From DAOUAM01 sp034433305 (GTDB taxonomy: Bacteria > Chloroflexota > Dehalococcoidia > Lucifugimonadales > DAOUAM01): a stretch of DNA of 59,586 nt. The position numbers and the translations under genes are program-made. Position 1 is the first letter of the stretch. Every line of letters begins with the position of its first letter. The notes beneath the pieces are model-generated. The model saw only the letters and a list, made by a program, of their open reading frames with translations, did not search any database and was not told where the DNA came from. Positions 1 to 7,964 of the stretch are shown one piece after another. The stretch spans positions 1 through 59,586 of the forward strand of contig DAOUAM010000061.1 of the NCBI GenBank assembly GCA_034433305.1. Direction: 5' to 3'.

Positions 1-336
1 CGACTAGCCTGGAAGGGCGTTACCAATTTTTCCGAGCTACTCTCGCAGAGCCTGGTTGTCCAGGGTAGCCGCAGCCAACAGCTGCTTCAGCTTGCGATTC
101 TCCTCCTCCAGGTGCCGCAGCCGCCGGGCGTCGCTGACCTGGAGGCCCCTGTACTTGGCCTTCCAGCGGTAGAAGGTTTGCTCGGAGACCCCATGCCGCC
201 GGCACACCTCTTTGGCGGTCGCACCGGCCTCCGCCTCGCTCAGGATCCGAATGATCTGCTCTTCGCTGAACCTGCTCCGCTTCATGCCTGCGTCCTCCTT
301 GCTGGTTGACTCTACCAGCCCCGGAGGACTCTCACA
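1..336 (-). mobile_element. IS3-family insertion sequence, one end only (cut by window edge)
   Basis: The OrfA gene of an IS3-type element lies here, reading out of the window on the minus strand. Beyond its start codon, about 50 bp lead to a plausible element end near 336, where the plus strand reads ctctcaca, so the element would begin TGTGAGAGTCC on its own strand, matching the TG...CA rule of IS3 ends. The sequence just outside is the interior of a serine recombinase gene, so the element probably inserted into that gene. OrfB and the other inverted repeat lie outside the window, so the exact border cannot be proved by comparing the two ends. Confidence 0.6.
37..285 (-). CDS. IS3-family transposase OrfA (helix-turn-helix)
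   Basis: This 82-residue protein is the DNA-binding OrfA subunit of an IS3-type transposase. The N-terminus MKRSRFSEEQIIRIL, the helix-turn-helix CRRHGVSEQTFYRWKAKY (about residues 28-45) and the following leucine-rich LRHLEEENRKLKQLL stretch, which mediates multimerisation, are the family pattern. It stops at ALRE. Family members usually continue a few residues further with a tail like that seen in the next frame (VARKNW then stop), so one base appears missing after the GAG codon, or the stop lies at the programmed -1 frameshift region that joins OrfA to OrfB. OrfB would lie beyond position 1. A purine-rich AAGGAGG precedes the ATG. Confidence 0.88.
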   Translation of the reverse strand: MKRSRFSEEQIIRILSEAEAGATAKEVCRRHGVSEQTFYRWKAKYRGLQVSDARRLRHLEEENRKLKQLLAAATLDNQALRE

Positions 337-863
337 TCAAGTGGCCCAGGTTTTGGGGAGCAGGTCAGGGGGTCATCAGCCAAGTCCTGAAGCACCCAGA
401 GGTGGTCATCGAGGAAATCAAAGAACGCCAGGGGAACGCGCCCCTCCTTGAGATGGAGATCGCGCGGGTACGTGCTGCTATCCAGCGGTTGGCGGACCAG
501 GAGAAGCGAGTCATCCGCCTGTACGGAGTGGGCCAGGTGACGGAGGACTACGTCCTACGAGAGGCCCAGCAGGTCAGGAAGGCACGAGCGGCAAAAGAAG
601 AGGAACTGGTCCACCTCCAGCGACGGCAAGCCCAGCTCCAGCATCTGGAAGGGCTGGCTGAGAGGGTCCAGGAGTTCTGCTCGCAGGTTGGGGCTCGCGC
701 CAACGATTTCGATTTCGAGAAGAAGCGCCTGGCGTTGCAGGCGCTTCAGGTCAAGGTGGTGGTGGGCAGGGACGGCGCGCGGCTCATGGGTGCCGTCCCC
801 ACAAATTTAGCTACCATTGGACGAACATGGGCATCACGACATGGACATAGCCGGCGTTGTTGA
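337..863 (+). pseudogene. Large serine recombinase, C-terminal remnant
   Basis: This open frame has no proper start (the first in-frame start-like codon is a TTG inside the IS end). It encodes the coiled-coil C-terminal part of a large serine recombinase. Recognisable features are a segment HPEVVIEEIKERQ, long Arg/Glu/Leu-rich helices (about 90 residues), the FDFEKKRLALQALQVKVVV block that precedes the end of these proteins, and a final DGARLMGAVP strand. The catalytic resolvase domain and zinc ribbon are absent. The IS insertion on the left explains the loss. The frame ends inside the 3' end of dnaN on the opposite strand, so the two genes overlap tail to tail by about 50 bp. It is not expected to be functional. 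Confidence 0.72.
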
Positions 864-1944
864 CGGGGCGCAGCACGCCGGGGCTGGAGGGTGTCGTGGT
901 CTCCAGGGCTACCTCACCTTCCTCCAGCACGTCCAGCACATCCGTCAGGTACTTGCTATTGAAGGCAATCTTTGCATCGCTGCCTTCAACCCGGGCATCA
1001 ATCTCCCCCCTGTTTTCGCCCAACTCCTCGGCCCGCGATGAAATGGACAGCTTGCCCGTGGAGCCATTGGAGCCTGCGGTCATGTGCAGCCTGACGATGC
1101 CACTACCGTCCCTGGCGAAGATGGCCGCCGTCCTGGTAGCCTTGAGGAATTGCTGCAGGTCAACTACTACCCTCGTGCCGTAGGACTGTGGGATAAGTTG
1201 GGAATAGTTGGGGAACGTTCCCTGGATAAGCTGGGACACAAGCTCGATGCTGCTGAACCTGAAGAGTGCCTGGCTCCTGGACGGTGTCACGGTGAATTCC
1301 ACCGGCTCCTCCTGGCCGCCGATGAGCCGGTTGACTTCCTGGAATGCCCTGGATGGTATGATGAAGCTGATGTCCTCGGAGGCAGGCTCGGCCAGCTTGC
1401 CCTTGTAGACCGCCAGCCGAAAGCCGTCGGCGGCGGCGAAGGTGAAGCTGTCGCCAGCGATCTCCACCTTGATGCCCGTTAGCACCGGCCGGGAGTCTTC
1501 CGTGGCCGCGGCGAAGGCCACGTGGCTGATGGCCTTGCGCAGTACCTGCGGGTCAACCTTGCCTACCACGCCGGACTCCACCGTGGGTATGGGTGGGAAG
1601 TCCTGGGCGTCAACGCCGTTGATATTGGCCTCGAAGCGCGCGCACCGCAGGGCCAGCCCCAGCGGCTGCGACACGGAGCTTATATCTATCCTCTCCGGCG
1701 GAAGCGAGTTCACGAAGTCCGTCAACAGCTTTGCTGGAATGGTTATGGCGCCCTCTTCTTCCACCTGGGCGCCGATCCAGGTGCTTATGGCGATCTCCAG
1801 GTTGGTGGCGGCAAGCTTCAGCCGGGACTGGTCAGTGGCGATGAGGACGTTTTGAGTGATGGGTAGCGTGGTGCGCGTTGCCACTGCCCGCCCGACAACC
1901 GACAGGCCGCGGCTAAGATTTTCTTGCAGGCAGGAGAGCCGCAT
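811..1944 (-). CDS. dnaN: DNA polymerase III beta subunit (sliding clamp)
   Basis: This gene encodes the ring-shaped processivity clamp of the replicative polymerase. The 377-residue length is normal. The N-terminus MRLSCLQENLSRGLSVVGRAV, the TLPITQNVLI segment, the QDFPPIP motif and the C-terminal YVHVVMPM are hallmarks of the three-domain clamp. It is not next to dnaA here, and the convergent neighbour is a broken recombinase whose frame overlaps its last codons. The protein carries a few extra residues (FVQW) after the usual MPM end, so the tail may have been rewritten by the insertion. A GGAGG lies 8-12 nt before the ATG, and a near-consensus promoter lies just upstream. Confidence 0.97.
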   Translation of the reverse strand: MRLSCLQENLSRGLSVVGRAVATRTTLPITQNVLIATDQSRLKLAATNLEIAISTWIGAQVEEEGAITIPAKLLTDFVNSLPPERIDISSVSQPLGLALRCARFEANINGVDAQDFPPIPTVESGVVGKVDPQVLRKAISHVAFAAATEDSRPVLTGIKVEIAGDSFTFAAADGFRLAVYKGKLAEPASEDISFIIPSRAFQEVNRLIGGQEEPVEFTVTPSRSQALFRFSSIELVSQLIQGTFPNYSQLIPQSYGTRVVVDLQQFLKATRTAAIFARDGSGIVRLHMTAGSNGSTGKLSISSRAEELGENRGEIDARVEGSDAKIAFNSKYLTDVLDVLEEGEVALETTTPSSPGVLRPVNNAGYVHVVMPMFVQW

Positions 1945-1970
1945 ACCTCGACCTCCGAACGGTTACACGT

Positions 1971-1999
1971 AGTATAGAGCGGCTCTTGAAAGCCGTCAA
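1971..1999 (-). promoter_or_regulatory. Sigma-70-type promoter of dnaN
   Basis: On the minus strand TTGACG (1999-1994) and TATACT (1976-1971) are separated by exactly 17 nt. Five of six bases match the consensus in each box. The start codon of dnaN lies about 27 nt downstream of the -10 box, which leaves room for the Shine-Dalgarno. Confidence 0.8.
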
Positions 2000-2070
2000 C
2001 TTGAAGGAAACCCATCTTGCAGCCCTTCCACAGGCACTGCCGCCAGGCCTTCCCGGTACGCTGATAACAA

Positions 2071-2099
2071 GACAGGCGCCGGACGCGCCGGCGCCTGTC
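2071..2099. terminator. Hairpin downstream of the cupredoxin lipoprotein gene
   Basis: This is a perfect 12-bp inverted repeat (gacaggcgccgg / ccggcgcctgtc) with a 5-nt loop, just after the stop of the lipoprotein gene on the minus strand. There is no strong T-run, so it may be a processing or weak termination hairpin. It separates this gene from dnaN. Confidence 0.65.
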
Positions 2100-2123
2100 G
2101 CTGTATTCCGGCTCGGACAGCGC

Positions 2124-2597
2124 TTACTGGACGTTGATGGTGCCCATCATTCCTAGCGACTCATGAGGTATGCATATGAGCTGGTATGTCCCGGCCGTGT
2201 TGAAGGTGAAGCTGAATCTCACGGTCTGCCCGGCGTCCACCGACTCGTCTATGTCCAGGTCTTCCACAGTGAAGGTGTGGAACTGGCTGCCGCCTGTCAG
2301 TGTGAAGCTAACAGTCTCGCCTACCCTGAAGTTGAAGGTGCTTGGGCTGAAGGAGTAGTTCCCGCCCTTGCCCGGGTCCTGTAGGACCACCGTCACCTGC
2401 GTCCCGCCCGTCTGGTTGCCAGGGCCGGGAGTTGGAGTGGCGGCACTCTGCGTGGGCGTGGGCGCCGGCGGAGGCGGACTCGGCGATGGCTGCCTGGGAG
2501 TCGCCGTCGGCGTGGCTGCAGCGCCGCCGCCACAGGCGGCCACGACCAGGAGCAATATACCTGCCAACATAAACACTGGAGCAGTTCTTCTTAGCAC
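2124..2597 (-). CDS. Cupredoxin-domain lipoprotein
   Basis: This is a secreted, lipid-anchored blue-copper-type protein, probably an electron carrier or copper-binding protein on the outer face of the membrane. I chose the GTG at 2597 because it gives a normal signal peptide (VLRRT, then a hydrophobic run ending in the lipobox VVAAC). The longer open frame adds an unlikely hydrophilic N-terminus. A Thr/Pro-rich linker of about 40 residues follows. The cupredoxin fold ends with a type 1 copper site: the His of QFHTF, then the CIPHESLGM motif providing Cys, His and Met. The gene is monocistronic, with dnaN downstream on the same strand after a hairpin. Confidence 0.85.
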   Translation of the reverse strand: MLRRTAPVFMLAGILLLVVAACGGGAAATPTATPRQPSPSPPPPAPTPTQSAATPTPGPGNQTGGTQVTVVLQDPGKGGNYSFSPSTFNFRVGETVSFTLTGGSQFHTFTVEDLDIDESVDAGQTVRFSFTFNTAGTYQLICIPHESLGMMGTINVQ

Positions 2598-2750
2598 ATC
2601 ACACCCTGGTGTAAAATACTTGGCTTCTGCCCGTAAAGCCTGGAGATGTTGGTGAAGCCTTTCACATATTATCACCGGCGCTGGCCGGAGTCAACGAGCA
2701 GCCGTCGTCCCTTGCTGAACGATAGACATGGTACCCTGGGTGTTGCCATG

Positions 2751-2759
2751 TGCTATAAT
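2751..2759 (+). promoter_or_regulatory. Extended -10 promoter of the tmRNA
   Basis: TGCTATAAT combines a perfect TATAAT with an upstream TG (extended -10). It sits 10 nt before the mature 5' end of tmRNA. No good -35 box is seen at the right distance, which fits an extended -10 promoter. Confidence 0.7.
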
Positions 2760-2769
2760 GGTACTGTAT

Positions 2770-3125
2770 GGGGACGCGCGGGTTCGACAGGGGACAGTGC
2801 TGCGGGATTGCAGGCCGAGGTGCCATCGCCCTCGTAAATCAGGTGGCAAAAAGTAACTGGCGAAAGACAACTCGCACTAGCCGCCTAAATGGCGACTACG
2901 TCCACCGCTTCCTCTCCTCGAAGGTGCGGCTGGGCGACATCATTCGAGGTGCGGCCCAGGCGACGCCAATAAGCAGGGGCCAAAGAGCTAATTGGCTGGC
3001 TACTGCCACCGCCCTTCGCTGGTAGGGGCGGCAGGAGCGAGACTCTGAATACCGGCTAAGCCTGTAGCATATCCTGGTCAGGACTTCTTCTGGACGGGGA
3101 GTTCGACCCTCCCCCGTCTCCACCA
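2770..3125 (+). ncRNA. ssrA: Transfer-messenger RNA (tmRNA)
   Basis: This is the trans-translation RNA that rescues stalled ribosomes. The 5' end GGGGACG pairs with CGTCTCC at 3115-3121 (one G-U) to form the tRNA-like acceptor stem. It is followed by a discriminator A and an encoded CCA at 3123-3125. The T arm has stem GGGAG/CTCCC around the loop TTCGACC, and the D-arm-like segment GGGTTCGACAGGG lies near the 5' end. The tag reading frame lies at 2859-2888. The length of about 356 nt is typical, and the CCA is genome-encoded. SmpB is not in this window. Confidence 0.96.
2859..2888 (+). other. tmRNA proteolysis-tag reading frame
   Basis: Reading from GGC at 2859, the codons give Gly-Glu-Arg-Gln-Leu-Ala-Leu-Ala-Ala followed by TAA. 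The LALAA end is the classical degron for ClpXP-type proteases. The resume codon is glycine rather than the usual alanine. From memory, Dehalococcoides tags also begin Gly-Glu-Arg, which supports a Chloroflexota origin. The upstream GTAACT fits the resume-signal region. Confidence 0.88.
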
Positions 3126-3407
3126 TGAACGCCGACCGCCTTTCGTAGTATTGACTGCCTCTGCAAGCGCCTCACTTGACAGGCCACCTGGCTTCCCGCC
3201 TGGCCCAGGTCTCCTTTCGCCATCCCTTACTTGACCAGCACCGTACGCTGTAAATACCGTAGGCGCCCTCGAAGGCGACCCGCAAAGAGGTTTGCTTACC
3301 CATATCCCCCTGGACCAACTCCGCTGATGTGTGTCAAACAACCAACAGGCAGGACAGGTAGCGGAATGAGCAGCGCGTGAACAGGCCAACCACTCTGGTA
3401 AGTCACA

Positions 3408-4241
3408 TTAGCTATACTGGACATCTATGACGGTGGCCCGGAAGAACTCGTCGTAGCTGTCGGTGCCGTACCACCAGCCCGCGCGGAATTGCGCAGGTAT
3501 GGTGTGGCCGCCAAAGGTCTGCTGCCGTTCCATCCTGGCACCGAAGGGGATGTAGGCGAATTCCCGTGTAGGAGTCACGTTCCCGTAGCGCTGGATGACG
3601 GCCTCGCGCACCTCACCTCCCTCTCCAAGGGTGAGGGCCAGAGTAGCCCTTTCCCCATCCACCGGCCAGGAGGCGCTTATGTGCCGGTCGTCGGCTGCCT
3701 CCCACGTCACGCCCCGCTGTGGCAGCAGGGCCGAAGGCACAAAGATGGACTCGGACATTAGCCTGCCTCTGGCAGACCTGGCTATGTCTGGCCCTGCGGC
3801 GTTGAGCACTGGCACCAGGCCCCATAGTGCTATGCGCGTCCTGCCCTCGCCGTTGTTGTAGTAGTCAGCCCCGCTCAGGCTGATTGGTCCCCTGGCTGCT
3901 CTGACCCTCCACAGGAACCCTTTGTGAGGTGCAATCATCATGGACGCGGTGAAGGGCAGCCAGGTATTCCCTCCTGGCTTGATCTGGCCCACCATCCTGC
4001 CCCGGGCCGATAACGCCAGCGGCGTCCCCGGGCGGATGGCGTTGAGAAAGTAGCGCTGGACGGGAGCGGGCAGTCCAGCGATGAGTTGCTCCGAGAACAC
4101 CTCGCCGCTGGGCCTGGTGACAAGGGAGTCCGAGACCGTTGCCACCTTCCTTTGGGCCACTGCCCTGGCGGCCACCAGGCCGGCCAGCGTGCCCAGTCCG
4201 ATGCCGCCTGCCACAAGTCCCATCATTGTCTTTCTGTCCAT
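3408..4241 (-). CDS. DUF6544-like membrane-anchored protein
   Basis: This 277-residue protein has an N-terminal hydrophobic segment (residues 6-28) and then a soluble domain that begins with the LPAPVQRYFLNAI motif I associate with the DUF6544 family. Further conserved features include a WLPFTASMMI segment, WRVRA, several aromatic strands and a C-terminal GWWYGTDSYDEFFRATV. No catalytic residues are established for the family, and its function is unknown. It is probably tethered to the outer face of the membrane. The gene stands alone. The 280 bp between the tmRNA 3' end and this gene's stop hold no gene that I can support. Confidence 0.7.
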   Translation of the reverse strand: MDRKTMMGLVAGGIGLGTLAGLVAARAVAQRKVATVSDSLVTRPSGEVFSEQLIAGLPAPVQRYFLNAIRPGTPLALSARGRMVGQIKPGGNTWLPFTASMMIAPHKGFLWRVRAARGPISLSGADYYNNGEGRTRIALWGLVPVLNAAGPDIARSARGRLMSESIFVPSALLPQRGVTWEAADDRHISASWPVDGERATLALTLGEGGEVREAVIQRYGNVTPTREFAYIPFGARMERQQTFGGHTIPAQFRAGWWYGTDSYDEFFRATVIDVQYS

Positions 4242-4502
4242 CAGCTACCTCCCTACCCTGCACTTGAGCGCGTACCTGAAATGCAGGGACTGCCTCAGGT
4301 CTGAAAGGCCCTCTACAACAGGCAAACACGTTTTCCCGGGCTTGCCAAAGGGCCCTCATTCATGCCGCTCCAGTGCCTTCCCTGGCGGGCGCCCTGGCCC
4401 GTGCCCCAGCGGGTCCACTGGTGCGTTGTGTTCGCCCACCACAGAGACTAGAATGGGTAAAAAGGTCCGCGGCATGGCGCGCCCTTCCGCCAGGAGGACA
4501 GG

Positions 4503-5276
4503 ATGGAAGCACAATCGCTGCCTCGTCCCGAATACCATGTCCTGACGCCGGCTGACCACTTCGTGGTTGGGCCCGAGCTTTTCGGCATGCCCGGCCTGCG
4601 TGCCATGGAGGCCATTGGCCCCTTCGCCGACATCGTTGCGTCAGGTCCCCTTATTACCGTACACGATAGCTATGTTGAGCCTCATCTGGGCATCGGACAT
4701 CACCCGCACCGCTACAATGAGCGGCTCTTCTATATTATGGAAGGGCAGCTTGACCATGATGACGCCCTGAACCATATCAGGGGGCACATGGCGACCGGCG
4801 ACGCCGGTCTGTTCACCGAGGGGCGGCGTGGCATGGTCCACTCCGAGTGGAACAATGGGGACGCCATTTGCCATGCCTACATCCTGGTCTACTCCACCGA
4901 GCCAGTGCCCGAGAGGACGGAGTTCACCGTCCTGAAGGACGCCCAGGCACCCCGCTATGCCGAAGGGGAAGGCGTGCAGACCAAGGAGGTCGTGGGGCCA
5001 CGTTCCAGCCTGCGGCTCCACGGCGACGTGCGTCTGTTCACAGACAGCACCGTCCAGGACGGGCATCGCCTGGAGCTTGTACTCAACGACCAGGAAGGCG
5101 GCGTGGTGTCGGTGCAGGGAGGGCGAGTGCAGCTTGACGTCCACACCCTGGAGCCGGGCAGCTCCCTGCTGGTGCCGCCAGCCCTGGGCCGGCGGAAGCT
5201 GGCGCTCCAGGCCGTCGGCACCGCCCGCTTGCTACGGACGGTACATGGCCCCGGACATGGCTTCGTCCGCAAGTAA
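4503..5276 (+). CDS. Pirin-family cupin protein
   Basis: This is a bicupin of the pirin/quercetinase family (257 residues, normal length). The first cupin carries the pirin metal motif: GIGHHPHRYNERLFYIMEG, then LDHDD, supplying the His, His, His and Glu ligands normally bound to Fe(II). Bacterial relatives include quercetin 2,3-dioxygenases and proteins that modulate pyruvate dehydrogenase or other enzymes. The substrate here is unknown. The second cupin (from about residue 165) lacks the metal motif, as is usual. An AGGAGG about 7 nt before the ATG fixes the start. It converges on the MetE-C-like gene. Confidence 0.87.
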   Translation: MEAQSLPRPEYHVLTPADHFVVGPELFGMPGLRAMEAIGPFADIVASGPLITVHDSYVEPHLGIGHHPHRYNERLFYIMEGQLDHDDALNHIRGHMATGDAGLFTEGRRGMVHSEWNNGDAICHAYILVYSTEPVPERTEFTVLKDAQAPRYAEGEGVQTKEVVGPRSSLRLHGDVRLFTDSTVQDGHRLELVLNDQEGGVVSVQGGRVQLDVHTLEPGSSLLVPPALGRRKLALQAVGTARLLRTVHGPGHGFVRK

Positions 5277-5295
5277 AGGGTGGCGAACAGTGGCT

Positions 5296-6405
5296 TCAGC
5301 CCCACACCTTGCGCGCGGTCTCCACTACCAGCTCTAGCTTGCGCCACTGCTGGTCCTCGGTCAGCAGGTTGCCAGCCTCAGTGGAGGCAAAGCCACACTG
5401 CGGGCTGAGGGCCAGGCGCTCCAGCGGGACGTACCGGGACGCCTCCTCGATGCGGCGCAGAAGCTCGTCCTGGCTCTCTAGCTGTGGCACCTTGGTGCTT
5501 ACCAGCCCCAGGACGACCATCTTGTCGTCGGGCATGAAGCGTAGCGGCTCAAAGGTGCCGGCGCGCTCCGTGTCGTACTCCAGCAGGAACCGGTCCACGG
5601 CCAGCGTGCCAAAGAGCCTCTCCGCAATAGGCTCGTAGCCCCCCTGGGCATACCACTTGCTCTGATTATTGCCCCTGCATATGTGCATTGCGCGGGTGGT
5701 ACCTTCCCGCTGCGCCCCTTCCAGGCAGGCATTGTCGGCCCTCACAGCTTCCTCGAAGGCCCTGTCCGGGTCTTCGCCCAGGTCCCGCAGATGTTGCCGC
5801 CAGCGAGGGTCAACGTAGTAGCTGTACCTGGGGGCGTCAATCTGTATATAAGGCACACCCTCCTGGACCAGGGCGGCGATTTCAGCCTTGATGATGCTGA
5901 CGATGTCCCACAGCAGGGCAGAGCGCGTGGGGTAGGCCCTGTCCGTCAGCCCTTTCTGGAAGCTGATGGCGGGGAACTGATTGGGACTGGGTACGGTCAT
6001 CTTGAAGGGGCCGGGCGAATGCACCTTCAGGTAAGCCGTCTGGTGCGCTGTCAGGCGACGGAGCTGCCTGAGCTTGCCCCCTACTACAAGGGTCGTCCCC
6101 TGCTCCTGCGGCTCGCCGCCAGGCCCCTGCCAGATGCGGACCACAGAGGGCCTGTCCACGGTGACGTAGCCTTCCACCGACTCGGCCAGGTCGTTCTGGA
6201 AGCTGGAGCGCCGGAACTCGCCGTCGGTGAACACATCAATCCCTGCCTGCCTCTGACGCTCCAGCGCCTGGAGGATAGCCCTGTCCTCCACTTCCGCAAG
6301 CTGCTCCCGGCTGATGCGGCCTTGGCGGAAGGCCATACGTGCCTCTTTGACCTCACCCGGCCTCAAAAGGCTGCCGACCTGGTCTGCTCTGTATGCTCCT
6401 GCCAT
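5296..6405 (-). CDS. MetE C-terminal-domain-like protein (cobalamin-independent methionine synthase fold)
   Basis: This TIM-barrel protein of 369 residues corresponds to the catalytic C-terminal half of MetE without the N-terminal folate-binding half. Features are DQVGSLLRP at the start, FTDGEFRRSSF, QIDAPRY, and zinc-site elements in MHICRGN (His, Cys) and SPQCGF (Cys). Homologues of this short type transfer methyl groups to thiols or are of unknown substrate. The ATG at 6405 was chosen over a GTG 3 codons earlier because a GGGGGG-TG purine run lies about 8 nt upstream. A second, only distantly similar copy lies at 22100. The gene is probably monocistronic. Confidence 0.85.
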   Translation of the reverse strand: MAGAYRADQVGSLLRPGEVKEARMAFRQGRISREQLAEVEDRAILQALERQRQAGIDVFTDGEFRRSSFQNDLAESVEGYVTVDRPSVVRIWQGPGGEPQEQGTTLVVGGKLRQLRRLTAHQTAYLKVHSPGPFKMTVPSPNQFPAISFQKGLTDRAYPTRSALLWDIVSIIKAEIAALVQEGVPYIQIDAPRYSYYVDPRWRQHLRDLGEDPDRAFEEAVRADNACLEGAQREGTTRAMHICRGNNQSKWYAQGGYEPIAERLFGTLAVDRFLLEYDTERAGTFEPLRFMPDDKMVVLGLVSTKVPQLESQDELLRRIEEASRYVPLERLALSPQCGFASTEAGNLLTEDQQWRKLELVVETARKVWG

Positions 6406-6622
6406 GGGCCACACCCCCCGTAATTTCGTGCTCCTCCCGGACTTGATGTCTTGCTAGCATACTGGAAGCGTGCTCTCGCTCTTGCAGTTGGTCTGTTGCT
6501 CTAGCAGAGTCCGCCGGCGCCAGGCTGGTAACGTATGATGCTTGACTGCGGGCCGCCTTTCCGGGCCTGGCCCTCGCGCCCCGTGAGTCCCTTGCGTAGC
6601 TGTTCACCGCCGCGCGCTGACG

Positions 6623-7612
6623 CTAGGCCCAGATGCCAAAGCCCATGGCGGTGCCCGTCCCTGCCAGGGAGCGATAGCACGGCACGTAGTCCGACCACTG
6701 GTGGGACAGGTGCTCGGTGGCACCGGCCATGGCAATCCAGTTGCGTATCTCAGAAGTGCCGGAGTCCAGCCGCTCCCTGGGCAGCGACACAAGGGCTTCC
6801 GAGTCCCCCTCCCGCAGCGCCTTCATGACCCGGGAGTCCAGGTCTTCATCAATGACAAAGTGGCTCAGCCCGCCGGAGGCTATGACGCCCACGCGGGTAC
6901 CTCCAGGCCAGGACTCCACAGCCGCTCGTATTTCCCTGCCCAGTTGAAAGCACCGGCGCAGCGTCGGCTGGTTAGGTGGGAAGTAGGTGTTGACCATGAC
7001 GGGCACCACTGGCACCACGTTGTCCCCCATGATGCGGCGGTAGACGAACCCGAAAGCGTGGCCCATGATAGGCCGGCGCTCCGGCATGCGCCGGGCGTGG
7101 GCAACATCGAACTCGCGCTGGCACAGGTGTTTGATGAGGTGCAGCGCCAGGTCCGAGGCCACGGGGTAGGCGCACTGTCCCTCTGGCTCTCCCCATCCCC
7201 AGGCGGCGGCACGCATGGACTCATGGGCGTCTGGCGGCACCTGCCGGCCGTTTACGAAGGTCTCGCCCCAGTAAACGCATATGGCGGGCATGTTGTCGTC
7301 CTGGAATAGCTCACCCTGGTCGTCCCCAATTATGATGAGCGCGTCCAGGGAGGCGTCCGCCAGGGCACGTGACAGCCGGGCTATGCCCTTCTGGTTGGCC
7401 TCGTGGCGCTGTCTCCACTTCTCCATGGTGACTTGCTGGCGCATGGACGGCGGGGCCATCTGCAATAGCTCCTGGAAGCTACGGCGAGTGCCTGTGTTGT
7501 CGAGGAGGGCCGGGTTGCGCGAGTCCCGCTCCCCGTGGCCCGACCATAGCTCCGGAGGCGTGCTCAGTTGCGGACTGTGAGATGTCCCCATGCCCAGTAC
7601 AATGCGTCCCAT
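6623..7612 (-). CDS. LigB-type extradiol ring-cleavage dioxygenase family protein
   Basis: This 329-residue protein belongs to the class III extradiol dioxygenase (LigB/MEMO) superfamily. It starts GMGTSHSPQLS, where the histidine is the usual first iron ligand, and has IIIGDDQGELF and the later GVIASGGLSHFVID block typical of protocatechuate 4,5-dioxygenase beta subunits. Longer insertions such as the RMPERRPIMGHAFGF region suggest a non-standard substrate. No LigA subunit is adjacent. AGGAGGTC lies upstream of the ATG. It is divergently transcribed from livK, with about 350 bp between them. Confidence 0.8.
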   Translation of the reverse strand: MGRIVLGMGTSHSPQLSTPPELWSGHGERDSRNPALLDNTGTRRSFQELLQMAPPSMRQQVTMEKWRQRHEANQKGIARLSRALADASLDALIIIGDDQGELFQDDNMPAICVYWGETFVNGRQVPPDAHESMRAAAWGWGEPEGQCAYPVASDLALHLIKHLCQREFDVAHARRMPERRPIMGHAFGFVYRRIMGDNVVPVVPVMVNTYFPPNQPTLRRCFQLGREIRAAVESWPGGTRVGVIASGGLSHFVIDEDLDSRVMKALREGDSEALVSLPRERLDSGTSEIRNWIAMAGATEHLSHQWSDYVPCYRSLAGTGTAMGFGIWA

Positions 7613-7738
7613 AGATGTGACCTCCTGGCTTACTTGCGCGGGCGTCCGCCCCTGTCTCCCCTGACCACCAGGGTCGTGGCGCGCGGGCAGAAGTCAACTG
7701 GCCTTATTTATCCAGGACTGGCCCATACCGTTCTTTTG

Positions 7739-7795
7739 TGGCATGGTACCCCACTGGCGTACCGGTGGCAAGACTCCGGTGCAAGGGCCATGCCA
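7739..7795 (+). other. Candidate structured element in the livK leader region
   Basis: An 8-bp closing stem (TGGCATGG 7739-7746 with CCATGCCA 7788-7795) encloses a 7-bp hairpin (CCACTGG 7751-7757, loop CGTA, CCGGTGG 7762-7768) and a 19-nt single-stranded stretch containing CTCCGGTGCAAGG. It lies about 170 nt before livK and does not match a riboswitch class I recognise. The rest of the 350-bp gap between the ligB-like gene and livK shows no gene. Confidence 0.35.
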
Positions 7796-7964
7796 TCAAC
7801 TGGCGCGTGAAGCACGGACTGGACCCACAATGCAGGCTGGCGAGTCAGGGACTTGCGCTACCTGCTCGACACTTGCAGATTGGGTTTCTCCTTGACATCC
7901 TGCCAATGGAAATGCCACCATACGTCGGGCCATGTGCTGCTTCATGGTAGCCAGGAGGTGCCAT

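Noticed and set aside
7741..7800. Cobalamin riboswitch in the livK leader
   Set aside because: The GGTGCAAGG string suggested a B12 box, but the conserved B12-box core and flanking stems are missing; it is kept only as an unclassified structured element.
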